64,000 nt of DNA, from positions 1,550,001-1,614,000 of the forward strand of contig WJXW01000009.1 in the NCBI GenBank assembly GCA_015832175.1. The letters are read 5' to 3'. The notes beneath the pieces are model-generated. The model was not told where the DNA came from, ran no database searches, and saw only the letters and a list, made by a program, of their open reading frames with translations. Position 1 is the stretch's first letter, and each line of letters opens with the position of its first letter. The stretch is from Paraphaeosphaeria minitans. Its lineage: Eukaryota; Ascomycota; Dothideomycetes; Pleosporales; Didymosphaeriaceae. Below, piece after piece: positions 11,642 through 23,475 of the stretch. Both the position numbers and the translations under genes were made by a program.

Positions 11642-12890
11642 ATGGGTCAGGACGAGTCGCGCATGGTGGACGACAAGACGCCTCCGCAGACGCTGAAGAG
11701 CCGCACGCTCGAGGCAGTCGCCGAGCACATCAAACATGGGAGGGCCCAGCGCATCGTGGTCATGGTAGGCGCATCGCCGCGGATACACCCGTTTGGTCGA
11801 GAGACTGACTGGTACATAGACAGGCGCAGGTATCAGTACATCCGCAGGCATACCAGACTTCCGGTCCCCGGATACCGGCCTCTACGCAAACCTCGCGCGC
11901 CTCAACCTCCCCTACGCCGAAGCCGTCTTCGACATTGGTTACTTCCGCGAAAATCCTCTACCCTTCTATACCCTCGCCCAAGAGCTGTACCCCGGAAAGT
12001 ACCGCCCGACCATCACCCACTCCTTCATAAACTTGCTGCACCAAAAAGGCCTGCTGCTCAAGCTGTTCACCCAGAACATCGACTGTCTGGAACGCGAGGC
12101 GGGCGTGCCGGGCGACAAGATCGTAGAGGCGCACGGTAGTTTCGCGCGGCAGAGCTGCATTGAGTGCAAGGCATCCTACCCCGACGATCTGATGAAGAAG
12201 GCAATCGAAGAAAAGTCCGTCCCAAACTGCACCCGCGACACGTGCGATGGTCTCGTCAAACCGGACATCGTCTTCTTTGGCGAGCAGCTGCCCGCCGACT
12301 TCTTCGAGAACCGCTCGCTGCCTGGCGATGCCGACCTGTGCATAGTCATGGGCACCAGCTTGAGCGTCCAGCCTTTCGCATCCCTGCCCACGATGTGCGG
12401 CGACGGCACACCGAGGCTCTTGATGAACTCGGAGCAAGTCGGCGAAATGGGCTCAAGAGCAGACGATGTGCTCCTACTACAGGACTGCGATACCGGCGTG
12501 CGGAAGCTTGCCGAGGCATGTGGTTGGCTTGAGGAGCTGGAGGTCTTGTGGGAACAGACAGCACCGTGGGCACGAGCAGGCCAGCCGAAGCCGGAGAAAG
12601 TAGACGAGCCAGAGAAAAGTCTCGACGAGCAGCTGCAGGACGAGGTCGACAGGCTCACCAAGGAGATTGACAAGAATCTCCAGCTTACGCAGGATCAGCA
12701 CACATGGCTGGACAACCATGTGGACAACAAATTCGCCAGAGTTCAGCAAGATGAAGCCGGCAAAGGCCCGACCGCGCCCCTCGCGACACAAGAATCGCTC
12801 ACATCAGATACGAGAGTGGGTAGTAGCGACTCGAGCGGCGGCGGGCTGCATCACGTTTTTCCCTGGGTGGGCAAGAAGTCTTCGCTTTGA
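11642..12890 (+). CDS. HST2: NAD-dependent protein deacetylase, Hst2/SIRT2 class
   Basis: Sirtuin of the class I Hst2/SIRT2 branch. It removes acetyl groups from lysine (histone H4K16 and other targets) using NAD+, giving O-acetyl-ADP-ribose and nicotinamide. Exons 11642-11764 and 11820-12890 give 397 aa. The 55-nt intron splits the NAD-binding motif: splicing joins RIVVM to TGAGISTSAGIPDFRS, an exact sirtuin signature. TQNIDCLER, the catalytic EAHGSF (H146) and the zinc site C154/C157 and C178/C183 follow. KPDIVFFGEQLP, GTSLSVQPF and NSEQVG complete the Rossmann fold. The C-terminal third is a charged, probably helical extension (DEQLQDEVDRLTKEID) as in yeast Hst2. The start at MGQDES fits family length; an upstream in-frame ATG at 11357 would add a repetitive leader. 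Confidence 0.93.
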
Positions 12891-13577
12891 GATACTATAG
12901 ATGGCAGATCTGGCGTTACGGCTGTACAAATCGTGCGACACCTTCAGTCCACGAGTAGATATGATACCATGTTTTTGACGACACATGAAGGAATGCAAAG
13001 CAGCATTTCTTGCTTCTACATCAATGCATGCACTACGCGGTCGCAAGTGCAGGACAATATGCCGACCCTCTCCAGTGTCGTCCACGCACCCTGTTTTTGT
13101 GAGGATCAACATGAGCGACCATTGACTCGTCCCTTTGGGCAACCGCGTCTGTCTTGCGAATGACTCGGTTTGCTGGCGGAGATGCCTCCTTTCCGCAGTC
13201 AGCTGGCGTTTAAAATCATACGCAAAGACTCATTTCCATCTCAACGAGCGTCAAACGTACCCATTCCATCGGTCTACTCGGTCTATCCATATCCCCGACC
13301 CACCGATCGCGTCACGTACCCAGAGCGCGTAAAGTCATGGTGTCGCGGCGTTGTCGGAGGAGATGATGCCTCCAAAAACGGAGATGTCGGGCCAGCCGCG
13401 ACGGCACCAGCTCAACACCACGTAGGTCCGCCAAAATAAAAAGGTGCAAACAAGATTCCGTGAATGCAAGCTACACACGATCTCCATTTCCCTGCGAGCA
13501 ACTCCACACGGTCTGGATTTGCACAACCACGGTTGTTCCCTATCGCTCCTTCACCTCAGGAACAAAGCACGGCGACA
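12891..13577. other. intergenic region, nothing recognised
   Basis: Separates the sirtuin stop from the FAD monooxygenase start on the same strand. No credible coding frame or structured RNA was found. Confidence 0.5.
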
Positions 13578-15020
13578 ATGCCGCTCAAGATCCTCATCGT
13601 CGGCGCCGGTGTCGCTGGGCCCGCGCTTGCGTTTCTCCTCCAGCGGGCCGATCCCCTCCACCACATTACCGTCATCGAGCGTGCGTCTGCGCTTCGCGCG
13701 ACCGGGCTTCAACTCGACTTCAAAGCCCAGGGCATGCCCATTGTGCGCAAGATGGGACTTCTCGACGCCATGCGCGCACACAGAGTCGACGAGACGGGCG
13801 CGGAGGTCGTCGGTGCCAAGGGCGAGAGTCTGGCGAGGTATGGCAGGGCCCCCCCGAGGATGTGTTCTTTCTCGATTGGCACAGACATGCAGCACCCTGT
13901 CTCTACTCAAGAGGGAATACTTCTTTCGCTTGGTTGAGAAATACCTCACCCTGTATTGACTCACACTGACTTAGTGCCTGATAGGTATGGTATTAGGGGC
14001 GACAGCGGCACCGAAGGTGTCCACAGTGGGGCCGTTACGAACGAGCTGGAGATCATGAGGGGGGACATGGTGAAGGTGATTGTCGATGCTTCCATTGCGG
14101 ATCGGAAGAAGCTCGAAGAGAGCGGAGGGCGAGGGGGAGGCTTGAAGTACGTCTTTGGGACGAGTGTGAAGGGGGTTGTGCAGAAGGAAGGAGAGGGCGT
14201 GGATGTGACGTTTCAAGATGGACGGGAGGAGAGCTTCGATCTCGTCGTAGGCGCCGACGGGCAGAATTCCCGGACAAGGAAGATGGTGTTCGGGGACGAA
14301 GTAAGTCGCGAGTCGTTCAAGGAGCTGGGATCCCAAGTTGCATACTTCAACGTCCCGCGAGCAGAGACGGACGGCACGCTTGCGCGGATGTTCTTCGCGG
14401 CGCAGAGCCGCGCGATCCTCGTGCGGAATGGCGGAAGACCGCAGACGCAGGTCTATCTTTTCAGCCAGGAAAATATGGAAAAGACGAAAGCATCATACGG
14501 GAAGCCGGTGACAGAGCAGAAGGCCGTATGGGAGGAGACGTTCACGGGTGCGGGCTGGCAAACGGAGCGCTTCCTCGAGGGCATGCAGACCGCAGACGAC
14601 TTCTATGCGCACCAGCTCGCCCAAGTCAAGCTACCGGCGCTCTACAAAGGGCGCGTCGTCTTGATCGGCGACGCGGGATACTGCCCCAGCGTCATGACCG
14701 GCAAAGGGACCACGTCCGCCTTCATCGGTGCGTATGTCCTTGCCGGCGAGCTGGCAAGGCAGGCTCCCAATGTGGACGCTGCGCTCGGTTCCTACAACGA
14801 GGTGATGAAGGAGCCAGTCAAGCTGGCGCAGATTATCAGTGGGAATGTATCTCTTCCATCCTCGTCGCTGGCAGTGTGGTGCATTCGTAACGGACTTTGG
14901 GCAGCATCTTCGCTGGGGATCGACAAGCTGGTCATGAGATTGATGCCGGAGCAAAAGGATGAGAAGGAGCTTGGGGGGTGGCCGCTGCCCGAGTATCCAG
15001 AGCTGAATTTGGCGGAGTGA
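13578..15020 (+). CDS. FAD-dependent monooxygenase (aromatic hydroxylase type)
   Basis: Group A flavoprotein monooxygenase with a PF01494-type fold, inserting one oxygen atom using NAD(P)H and FAD; the substrate is unknown. Exons 13578-13837 and 13985-15020 give 431 aa, normal for this family. The Rossmann GxGxxG (VGAGVAG, residues 9-14) is at the N-terminus, the DG motif is VVGADGQNS and the third FAD motif is LIGDAGYCPSVMTGKG. ELEIMRGDM is the conserved arginine strand. The 147-nt intron (13838-13984) is longer than most here and has a CACTGAC branch region; it joins ESLAR to YGIRGDSG. No biosynthetic partner genes are adjacent, so a stand-alone catabolic or detoxifying role is more likely than a metabolite cluster (inference). 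Confidence 0.9.
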
Positions 15021-16287
15021 TGACGGTTTGCTCGGAAATTCCTGGACGTGAGATAGATTTGGGTCACGGACAGCGATGGATAGACTGGTGCATGTTATCT
15101 TCACTCATACTCTAAGCAATGAATTTCTGTCAGAGTGGTTGTGGAGATGGAGTTTTGCTTGTGGACTTCAATCGCGAAAGTCTCAATACTCCCATAGCAG
15201 CTACAAGGACTTCATGCTTTGGATGCGACCGACAGATCCTGGCGGAACTTGATACCCATCGCGAAGCTGAAGTCCATAGCCACCAACATGCTCCTGAATG
15301 AACATGAGGTGGCGTTCCACAACAGCAGTTCAAGGCGATGCATCAGCGTAGGTGAACTTGAAGTGAATCGCACCACCTCAGCAAACCTGTTGAACCCGGG
15401 GATCACCTCGTGTTCCCCACGATCACTGCTCAGCCCTGCCCTGCCCCGTCCATCGAACATGGGGCTCCTCTCTCGACCAACTGCCCCTTCCAGTTAGCCG
15501 TCCGTCCCCGTGCAGCACACTTCCCGCATGCACAGCGCAAGCATGACGCCTCGGCGCGTCACCCCTACTCTATCCCGATACGAGCCTGTCGTCATCTCGC
15601 CGACGCGATTGGCGACTCGGCGCCCGAGGGTATATTGCAGCGAGTATACCTCAGCGCTGGGGGGGGGGGGATTACGGGGTATGCAGGTACGTGCCAGTGC
15701 AGCATGGACGGGACCTGGGACGTGGATTGGGCAGCAGCGAGTCCCCACGGGGAGTGCTGGATCGAGGCAGGCTGCTGGCGGCGGGTGGAGAGGAGTTGGG
15801 GAGACTACGGTAGGTAGAGGAGACGCTGGTAGCCGGAGGATGCGATGGTAGGTACCTAGGAGAGTGGAGGCGGGCCGGGCCTTGGAGTGTAACCGGGTAG
15901 TGCTGCGGCGAGCGGCGGTAGGTGGAGTCGAGAGAGGACCAGGAGGTCTGGTGTTAGGTACCTAGGGTGGGTGGGTAGACCTACCTGCAACTTCCACCAG
16001 AAGATACTACCCGAATGTATGTTTCTTGTCCCAAGTCGACCCCAGGACGGGAAGCAGCATACCAAGCTCTACGACGAGTCCGTCGTTGCAGGTACAAAGC
16101 AAGCCAGAACCTCTATAGGTCGTCTACCGCGTACGGTACCTCAGCCAGCTACTTCCGCATCGGCTCCGAGATGAAAGTACCTCCAGCATACGGCATATCG
16201 CAGTGCCCCAGACGCATGTCGAAGCCAACTCACTATGCGGCTATACCTATCCGAAGAGCCTGCCATAACAACTCGGCAGACACATCT

Positions 16288-16314
16288 TACCTACCTACCT
16301 ACCTACCTACCTAC
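16288..16314. repeat. (TACC)n microsatellite
   Basis: Six consecutive TACC/CTAC tetranucleotides. The same motif and its complement recur as short clusters through 15.8-17.8 kb, at 22.72 kb and at 39.80 kb, so it seems a favoured simple repeat in this genome. Confidence 0.85.
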
Positions 16315-16712
16315 CCACCCAGTCCCCGCACCTACATGTTTTCTAGAAGCACACGCAGAAGAACAAACGGCCAGCAGACCCACCCCAATCTACACAGCGG
16401 CACATGACTCGGCCTCAGCACGCTCGCAGCCGTCTCCCATGCACACCGCGGTACCTACATGGGCGAGGCAATATCGCGGGGGTGCATGCATGCATGTCCG
16501 CGCTGATGCAGGCTGCGCTCCGCTCTAGCTGGAGCAGTTGTACGCTCGTCGAGGACGTGCCGCTCGCGATCATGGCGCTTCGACCTGAGCTGTGAGGCGG
16601 CTTTTGTTCTGTCTCGGCACGCGTCACGCATGCCGGGCATGGTGCGAAGCAGGCGGGATTGGTTTCGCTACCAGAACCCAGGACGTATTATCCGGGCCCG
16701 CAACACGCGCGA

Positions 16713-17058
16713 GGGATGGATTGGTGGATTGATGGATCGGACAATGAATTGATGGATCGGACAATGAATTGATGGATCGATGAATTTATCGATGAATGGA
16801 TCGATGAATGGATTGATGGATCGACGAATGGATTGATGGATCGACGAATGGATTGATGGAGCGATGAATGGATGATGGAAATGTATTCATGGGTGGTTGT
16901 ATTGATGGATCGATTGATGGATCGATTGATGGATCGATTGATGGATCGATTGATGGATCGATTGATGGATTGATGGATTGATGAATGGTTGTATTGATGA
17001 ATCGATTGATGGATGTATGTATTGATGTACCTATTGATCGATTGACCGACGAATGTAT
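16713..17058. repeat. GATGGAT(C)GATT tandem array, about 345 bp
   Basis: Tetranucleotide-derived array built from GGAT, TGAT, CGAT and GAAT words. The centre (about 16905-16970) is a near-perfect 12-bp unit (GATGGATCGATT). Edges are degenerate. Palindromic ATCGAT cores mean each strand can fold locally. Confidence 0.9.
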
Positions 17059-18818
17059 CAATGTACTCGCGCTTCACACGCACCTTCAACTCGTCTCACC
17101 CGATGCAAAAAGAACCCACGATGCCACCACCAATCCCACCATACCCTACCACGACGATGCCCACGAGACGCTCGCCCGCATTTCTGCTTCCAGAGCCAGC
17201 TTCCAGAGCCAGCTTCCAGAGCTCAGCTCACAAGCAAAACGCCGTCGTAGTCGCAGGATGCTGGCGGCGATGCGAGGCGCGCACAGGTTGGCGGAAAAAC
17301 TGTGCTCTCAAGACTCACATACCTACCTACCGTACCGTACCGTACCTACCAACGCAGGAGCCCCGGACTGCACGCATGCACGTCAGCACACATGATGGAA
17401 CGCGCATCAGCACAAAAGCCTCTTCGTGTTCTTCCGACCACGTCGTGCGCTCTGCATTCGTTCGGTGGGAGAAGAAGAAGGAGAGGGAGAGACCAGGGTG
17501 CATGCTGACAAGCATCTTTGTTGTCGCTGGCGAGAAGGACGGTACCTAGGTGGGTAGGTAGGTATTGTGGTAGTGAGGTTGGGGTCGTTGCTGCACAGGC
17601 ACAGTGCACCATCCCACGCAGTCTACCTAGGTATCATCTCGACCTCGTTCAGCACACATTCCTTTCGTCTTTGTCCAAACCAACCTCCCAGCACGATCAT
17701 CTCATCCCATTTTTTTTTAAAAGGAATTAACCCTATTATTCAGTCCCCTCCCGTCACTCTCACCCTCATTCTCGTCCAACTCGCCAACCCAACCCAACCC
17801 CTACGGTACCCCTACCTAGTCCACCATAACCTTGCACTTCGGCCCAACGGCACCCCAGCTCTCCGCCCAACCCAAACCCTCCCCGGCCGCAGCGCCGACA
17901 CGCGCTCCTGCACGTAGAATGCGATTTATCCTGCACCGTAGCCAGGGTGTAGCTGCGCTGCGCTGCGTTGGCAACTGGCCGCTGCGGGGTGCAGTCGTCC
18001 GGGTTGGGTGCGCATCCTGGATCCCTGCGCGGGCTGGCGAGCGCGGGGTCCTGGGGCGGGCGTGGCAAGGGAAGGGAAGGGATGGCAAGGGAAGATGCAA
18101 ACAAGTTTCTTCGAGGTAGAAGGTACATGTAGGAGTGGCGATGTGGATACAGGGGGTGTGGGATGATGTCTCGGCGGTGCAATGGGGGTGAGTACCTTGG
18201 ATGGATATCTTATGGATGATTGCGGAGCTTTGCATTGCCATGTAGATGCGAGTTCAAGTGGTACTTGCAGTGTGACTTTGGTTAAGCATGTGCAAAGGCT
18301 ACTTGCGTTGTAAGTGTTGGTGGAGTATAAGCTTCACCAAGTTGACCATGGTACTCGTGAATGCGAAGCAAGTGTCATCACATCTCACCGCTACCTCCCC
18401 GCCCTGTACCCGGCACCCCGGCATGTTCCTGCCCTCGTGACGACGCGGGTCCGAGGTACCTGACCGGGAGATGAGTCTCCAAGCCTTCTCGAAGCTCTAG
18501 TGACCACCTTCTCGAAGGACGCCTGCAGCAACCCTTGCACTGAGCTGCACGACGTCGCACAAGGGTTCGTGACATGCATTCCATCTCCACCCTGGAAATT
18601 TCTTCCTTTCTGCTTTCGAGTGCAGATAGCTACGGCCGGTACGTGCCCACGCATACCGTTCGTGCGTCTGAGAATCGCTTGCTGGCGGACATGGATCCAC
18701 CGTGGTGCCCTCGTGACGGCCGCAGATTGCGATGGCATGCTGACATCATCGATTTCAGGGTCAGTGTCTGGTACGGCTTGCTGTGCCGGTAATACCGCTG
18801 TCCTGAAAAGTCTTTTTT

Positions 18819-21096
18819 TCATCCGTCGAACTTGAGTCCAGCTGTTCGTAGCCAAATTTGCCGCTTGTTTTCGGCGTCTCGTATGAGCTCGGCCGAGAGC
18901 CTCAGGCTGGGGGCAAGGTGCGAAAGTCGTTCCATTTCATGAACGACATTGTTTATAATATCATCCATGGTCGGAGGAGGAGGAAGAAGCGCGGAGAGAG
19001 TTGGGCACATGGTGGCACCCATGACGAGCAGAGTCTGCGAGATGATGCTGCTTCTGATGAGCTGAGATCTGAGGCTGGGTTCTGTGACTTACGATAGGGC
19101 CCCTTGGTAGAGATAAGGGACGTGGCCGGCGTGATGGGACGTGATGTATTCGAGCTGGCGAATGCAAGCCTCCAAGCACCTGTGGCAATTCTCCTGCACT
19201 CCCTGATCTAGCGCCAGGGTCTCGTCCTGCAGTACCAATAAAATGTAGGGTCGGAAGATGATGGTGCGGCAAGCAAAGTATCGCAGCCTCAGCACTGTTT
19301 GTACCGGGTTTTGAAGCGGTACCCTGTCGAGAGGAAATTGCATGGCTGGTGGAAGGCCCCCATACCATTGGTTCAGCTGGTAGTCCAACTCGAGGACGAG
19401 AGGATCTAGTTGTGCGATAGCTGCCGCAGGTGGGGACTTTTGGAAATTTGAGGTCCTCTGGTAGAGCATGTGGCTCACTCGGTTGAGCAGTCTCCGCAAA
19501 GCAATCTCCGCGAGGAAGTACCAAAGTTCGTCTCTACCCACTGGTTCGGTCCCGATATCTTCAAATCCTGTGGGGAGTGTGAACGTGTCTTCATAATGCT
19601 CGAGCCCTGAATGCGGGAGATCCAACTCGGCCAGCAAGTCACTGAGAAGAGACCATCAGTAAATCGCCCAACACGTCGATCATTCTCCAAACTCACCTCT
19701 CAATCATGAGCGCGTTCCAGTACACTCTTTTGCTCAGCTCTTCCTCTGCAGGCGGAACCCTCCCAGGGGCACTCAGAAGTAGCTGCAGCTTCATGCTTGC
19801 ACCGGTCAGAATATTCCACGCTTCCACTGGCCGGACCAGATACACAAGATATGCAGCTGCCAGGATCTGACATTGTGCAGCAAGCATGTTATTCCGTGTG
19901 ATGATGCTTGGTAGCAGAGCCCACGCTGCAGCAAAGTACGCAAGACCCGGAGGATCTTTGTCTACTGGTTGCTGCGAGATGCTTCCCATGCTGCCTGCAT
20001 GACCCAGCGCCAGCACTAGGAGTACAATACAGCTCTCTGCACCGTCTCTGAACCCGTGTGACAACGCAGTTTGATAGTAGCTTGTCCATGTGTACGGGTT
20101 CAGACATGCGTAGAAGACATTCACCCGCTCAAAGAAGGCTTGGACGTAGGTGCCGGTGTTGGAAAGATCGACTCCAAGCGAAGTGCCGAGGCATAAGGAT
20201 TCACGGCTCATCTCCAGCTGGAGAAGGATCTTGGGATCGTACGGCCGAGAAACGAGGTCTCTGATCATAGGCGATTGCAGCAAGTTCAGTGCTCCTGTCG
20301 TATGCGTCTTTGGCATCGTGGAGATGTTGGAAGCTGTGCTGCTCCAGGTACCGATCCCATTGATCGATGGCACCAGGCCCAGTGCAGGCATGTTCCCGGA
20401 GGATCGTGCGAGAAAATCGTCACTGGTGGAATTGCTGGCTGCTGGAGAGTGGGTGCCCAAAGTGTACCCATTGGCAAGATTCGTCTGGAGGAGGCCTTCA
20501 ATCCGGTTGAGATGCTCCAGTATCAGCTTGTCGCCGGCATCCAGTTTGATCCCGGGTTCGCGATAGACGCATTCTGCGTTCAGCTCGGTACAAAGCCTGC
20601 ACTTGGGGCGAGTGCCATCGCAACGTGACTTCCTCGACCGGCATATTTCGCACTGCTTGAACATCAGTCTCACCCCAGAAAGCAGGCAGGTCTCTGGTTG
20701 TATTACCGCAATGGTAGCTCGCCGGCGCGGGTAGTCTATGGTATCTGTGCTGGGGCGTTTCTTCGTTGTAGTTTGTGGTTCCATGCCATTGCTGGTTGGT
20801 GGAGCGCCGTTGGCTGGATTTGGCGTGGTCTCGCATGACATTTCGCGATCGGTTCCAGAGGATTGAGACATATTGCGGGGCCGCGATCTAAACGGACCAC
20901 CCAGCACGCTGCTGGCAGGGCTGAAGGCGGTGGGGGAGTCGAGGAGATGAGGGGATTTGAGTGCTGATTTCAGAAGAAAGTTGCTAGAGTCAGGTAGGGT
21001 GGAAAGGCTAAGACAGAAAGGGTCGTTTGGGAAGGCGCCATTGGTTGTCCCCGCCGACACGGGACTGCCTTCTGGAGACGGCGTATTTAGACTCAT
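18819..21096 (-). CDS. Zn(II)2Cys6 fungal transcription factor
   Basis: Nuclear binuclear-zinc-cluster regulator; target genes unknown. Exons in order of transcription are 20707-21096, 19697-20652, 19093-19641 and 18819-19047, giving about 707 aa. After the first splice RRRATIA joins CEICRSRKSRC, producing a canonical C-x2-C-x6-C-x6-C-x2-C-x6-C cluster (C131, 134, 141, 148, 151, 158) followed by a linker and short coiled coil (LILEHLNRIEGLL). The rest is the fungal-specific middle homology domain (FFERVNVFYACLNP, LALGHAGSMG, YWNALMIESDLLAELDLPHSG). The last intron is short (45 nt as drawn, 39 nt is the alternative acceptor in the same frame). I chose the ATG at 21096 (MSLNTPSPEG); the frame stays open upstream to 21396, but that part only translates a GAGGGCAT-type DNA tandem. 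Confidence 0.88.
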
Positions 21097-21276
21097 GATT
21101 GGTGGAGAGGGCAGCCGCACGTTCGATGGCGCGTCCTGCGGGTGCAGCCACAATAGCCGATGGACGTGGAGAAGGTATTCGGCATAGGCAGCAAACGGAG
21201 AGCAAGTAGACTCAGCAGGACAGGAGCGAGAGTGAGAAGGTTGGGTGGCGATTGGGGAGTAGGCGTGGTAGGAGTG

Positions 21277-21370
21277 AGAGCACGAGGGCACGAGGGCATG
21301 AGGGCACGAGGGCAGGAGGGCAGGAGGCCACGAGGGCACGAGGGCATGAGAGCATGAGAGCATGAGAGCA
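21277..21370. repeat. (G)AGGGCAC/ATGAG tandem
   Basis: About nine 9-10-bp units of the form CACGAGGGC or CATGAGGGC just upstream of the transcription-factor gene. Translated on the minus strand it gives Cys/Pro/Ser/Leu-rich peptide, which is why the upstream reading frame stays open. Confidence 0.8.
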
Positions 21371-22542
21371 TATATCAATGTTGCCTGCTCACCCAAAGTC
21401 CTTCAGTCTCTAGATACCTGCTGCATCCCAGAGCGAGATGAAGACGGCGGCTGCGGGGGGTAGCTCGGGGCCTCCACACCTCACTCTGGGCAATCAAACT
21501 GGCGTCCGCGGTGCATACCGGGGCCCCATGGTGGTGACCACTGACCAGCAAGGCGAGCTAATAAGTCCATGACTCCATGGCGACCTCGTCTACGGCAGGT
21601 ACCTACTTGATTTAGATTGCGCTAGACCGATTGAGTGTCGATGCGAGAAGTGCACCGTTGGAGGCCACCGCCACACGAGAAGGACTGTGTGCCATTCCAT
21701 GACCGATTGCAGGACCGGCCGCAGGAAGCGGGACAAGATGTCTTCATCATGGGGGTGGGAAAGGTGGTGTGAGCCTTGAGGAGCGTGCATCCGCGAAGAA
21801 CCTGTTCTCGACCGCAAATCCGGTAAACTAGCGCGGCCTGTATATAGGCTAATCTGCTGGGATGCACGCACTGAGCCTTATTATACTCGCCTCACATGCC
21901 AACCCACCTGGCTATACCTTCGCAAGCGACCTTTGGCCGGCCAAGGATCATGGGCCCCATCATCGAATCGGCCTGCATGACATGATGAACCTGCCAGTTC
22001 CTCACGCTGTCAGCCACCAACGGCAGTGGAGCAAGTTGATGCCAAGCCCTGGAAAGTGTATCGATCTCGGGGAGGGGGGGGTCGGAGAGGCTCAAGTCCC
22101 TGCGCTACCCCGTACTGCAACTTCGCTGCCCGAGGGGCGCAACCAGAATGGCCACCCATCGCTAGAAATCCGAGCATCCTGGTGCGTACGCTAGCTACGA
22201 GAGTGAGCGTTCCGATGAAGATATGACAGCATCTCCGGCACCAGGACGTGTCTCTCGCCAATCACTCCCATACGAACCGGCAAGCCAGCCAGCATCTGAC
22301 GACGACGACGGGTTGAAGCTTGGTCAGGTGCTGCTGATCGCTGCAGCGTGCATGTTGCGATAGCCGCTGGAATCTTTGTCGATAGTAGAATGCCTTCTAG
22401 AAAATTAGAGACGTCCAGGGTGGATGCGACTATCCCGTGCGGCGTGCGCCACACAGACATGGGTGGGCGCCATAGTAGCAGTGCTATAGCCTATAGGCTG
22501 CCGTTGCACGAGTCCGACCTCAAGCCGCAACGGGCGCGGCCG

Positions 22543-22665
22543 AGCCAGTGCCGTGTCGAATGTCAATGGCAGAGAGAACCATCAGCCAGTGCCGTGTCGA
22601 ACGTCAATGGCAGAGCGAACTATCAGCCAGTGCCGTGTCGAATGTCGATGACAGAGTGAACCATC
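22543..22665. repeat. 41-bp minisatellite, three copies
   Basis: Units start at 22543, 22584 and 22625 with AGCCAGTGCCGTGTCGAA. Each has exactly 41 bp and differs by a few transitions. No spacer structure, so not a CRISPR array. Confidence 0.9.
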
Positions 22666-22792
22666 ACTCGCTGTTATGCTGTCACAGGTTACCACGAATG
22701 ATGCCCATCACACAGATCCTCCTACCTACCTACACCAAGTCCAGACGGCGCACCTTGGAAGACCTTGGGGTGGAGGCACGCCTGCCCGCTGC

Positions 22793-22880
22793 TGATGCGG
22801 AACCTGATGCGGAACCTGATGCTGAACCTGATGCGGAACCTGATGCGGAACCTGATGCTGAACCTGATGCTGAACCTGAA
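22793..22880. repeat. 12-bp tandem GATGCGGAACCT, about seven copies
   Basis: Perfect and one-base variant units (GCGG or GCTG) in direct tandem. It would encode Pro-Asp-Ala-Glu repeats on the plus strand, but no gene structure is visible around it. Confidence 0.85.
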
Positions 22881-23475
22881 CCCGGTTAGGTAGGTAAGCC
22901 GAGAACACCAAAGACAAAGCGACGAGCCCTAGTCTGTCAAAAACCACAAGCAGTCCAAGTAGGTGCGACGAGGCATCGATTTGCCGCATACAAGTCAAGA
23001 GTGCTGCGCAGTATTGTCCGGACCGAGAAGTTGCAGGTTTGGGGACATGATAGGTACATACAGGACTCTGGCACGGATCTGTGCCTGCGGTATTTACTGG
23101 CACGTGGAGGAGACAAACAACATGCCTTGCAGCAGAAAAAGCTCAACATCGGTTCGCGAGCGGGCGTATCAAGCAAAATGACAGTCGTCCTAGACGATGT
23201 GATTCCACAAAGTGAAAGGTTGCGAAGTGATCCGTTGGCCGTCCATAGTCGTCGCTTCCTCTTCAATATGGCCCATTGCATCAGACGGTGGCACAAACAA
23301 CAAACAACCATCCCCCTCCTCCCCAGCAAAACAAAGCAAACGAACCCATATCGCATCAAGACAACTGCCAGTCTTCCCTGCGGCGGTTTACACCTTCAAC
23401 TGATTCACGACGTATCCAACTGCATCCAACTCACGACGTATCCCGCCGCATTGGAAAGCCGCGAAAAAGCTCGAC

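Larger units (their letters stand above)
15021..18818. other. 3.8-kb gene-free, repeat-rich stretch
   Basis: No protein-like frame. It contains a run of 12 G at 15659-15670, many GGTACCTA/TACC motifs (about 15845-15990, 16288-16314, 17320-17350, 17540-17565, 17800-17820), and a long GATGGATC-type array (16713-17058). Open frames over the arrays are products of the repeat and not genes. It separates the FAD monooxygenase from the 3' end of the minus-strand transcription factor. Confidence 0.6.
21097..23475. other. 2.4-kb gene-free stretch with tandem repeats
   Basis: Upstream of the divergent transcription factor and of the small unknown gene at 23476. It contains three tandem arrays (21277-21370, 22543-22665, 22793-22880). 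No protein-like frame outside repeat-driven ones. Confidence 0.55.

Noticed and set aside
16688..17089. minus-strand Ser-Ile-Asn-Arg repeat protein
   Set aside because: Direct translation of the GATGGATC array in any frame stays open; no signal peptide or domain.
21097..21396. 100-residue N-terminal extension of the zinc-cluster regulator
   Set aside because: It mainly translates the GAGGGCAT tandem into Cys/Pro/Ser/Leu and lacks features of regulators; the ATG at 21096 gives a typical start.
22543..22665. CRISPR-like direct repeats
   Set aside because: Three back-to-back copies without spacers in a eukaryotic genome: a minisatellite.
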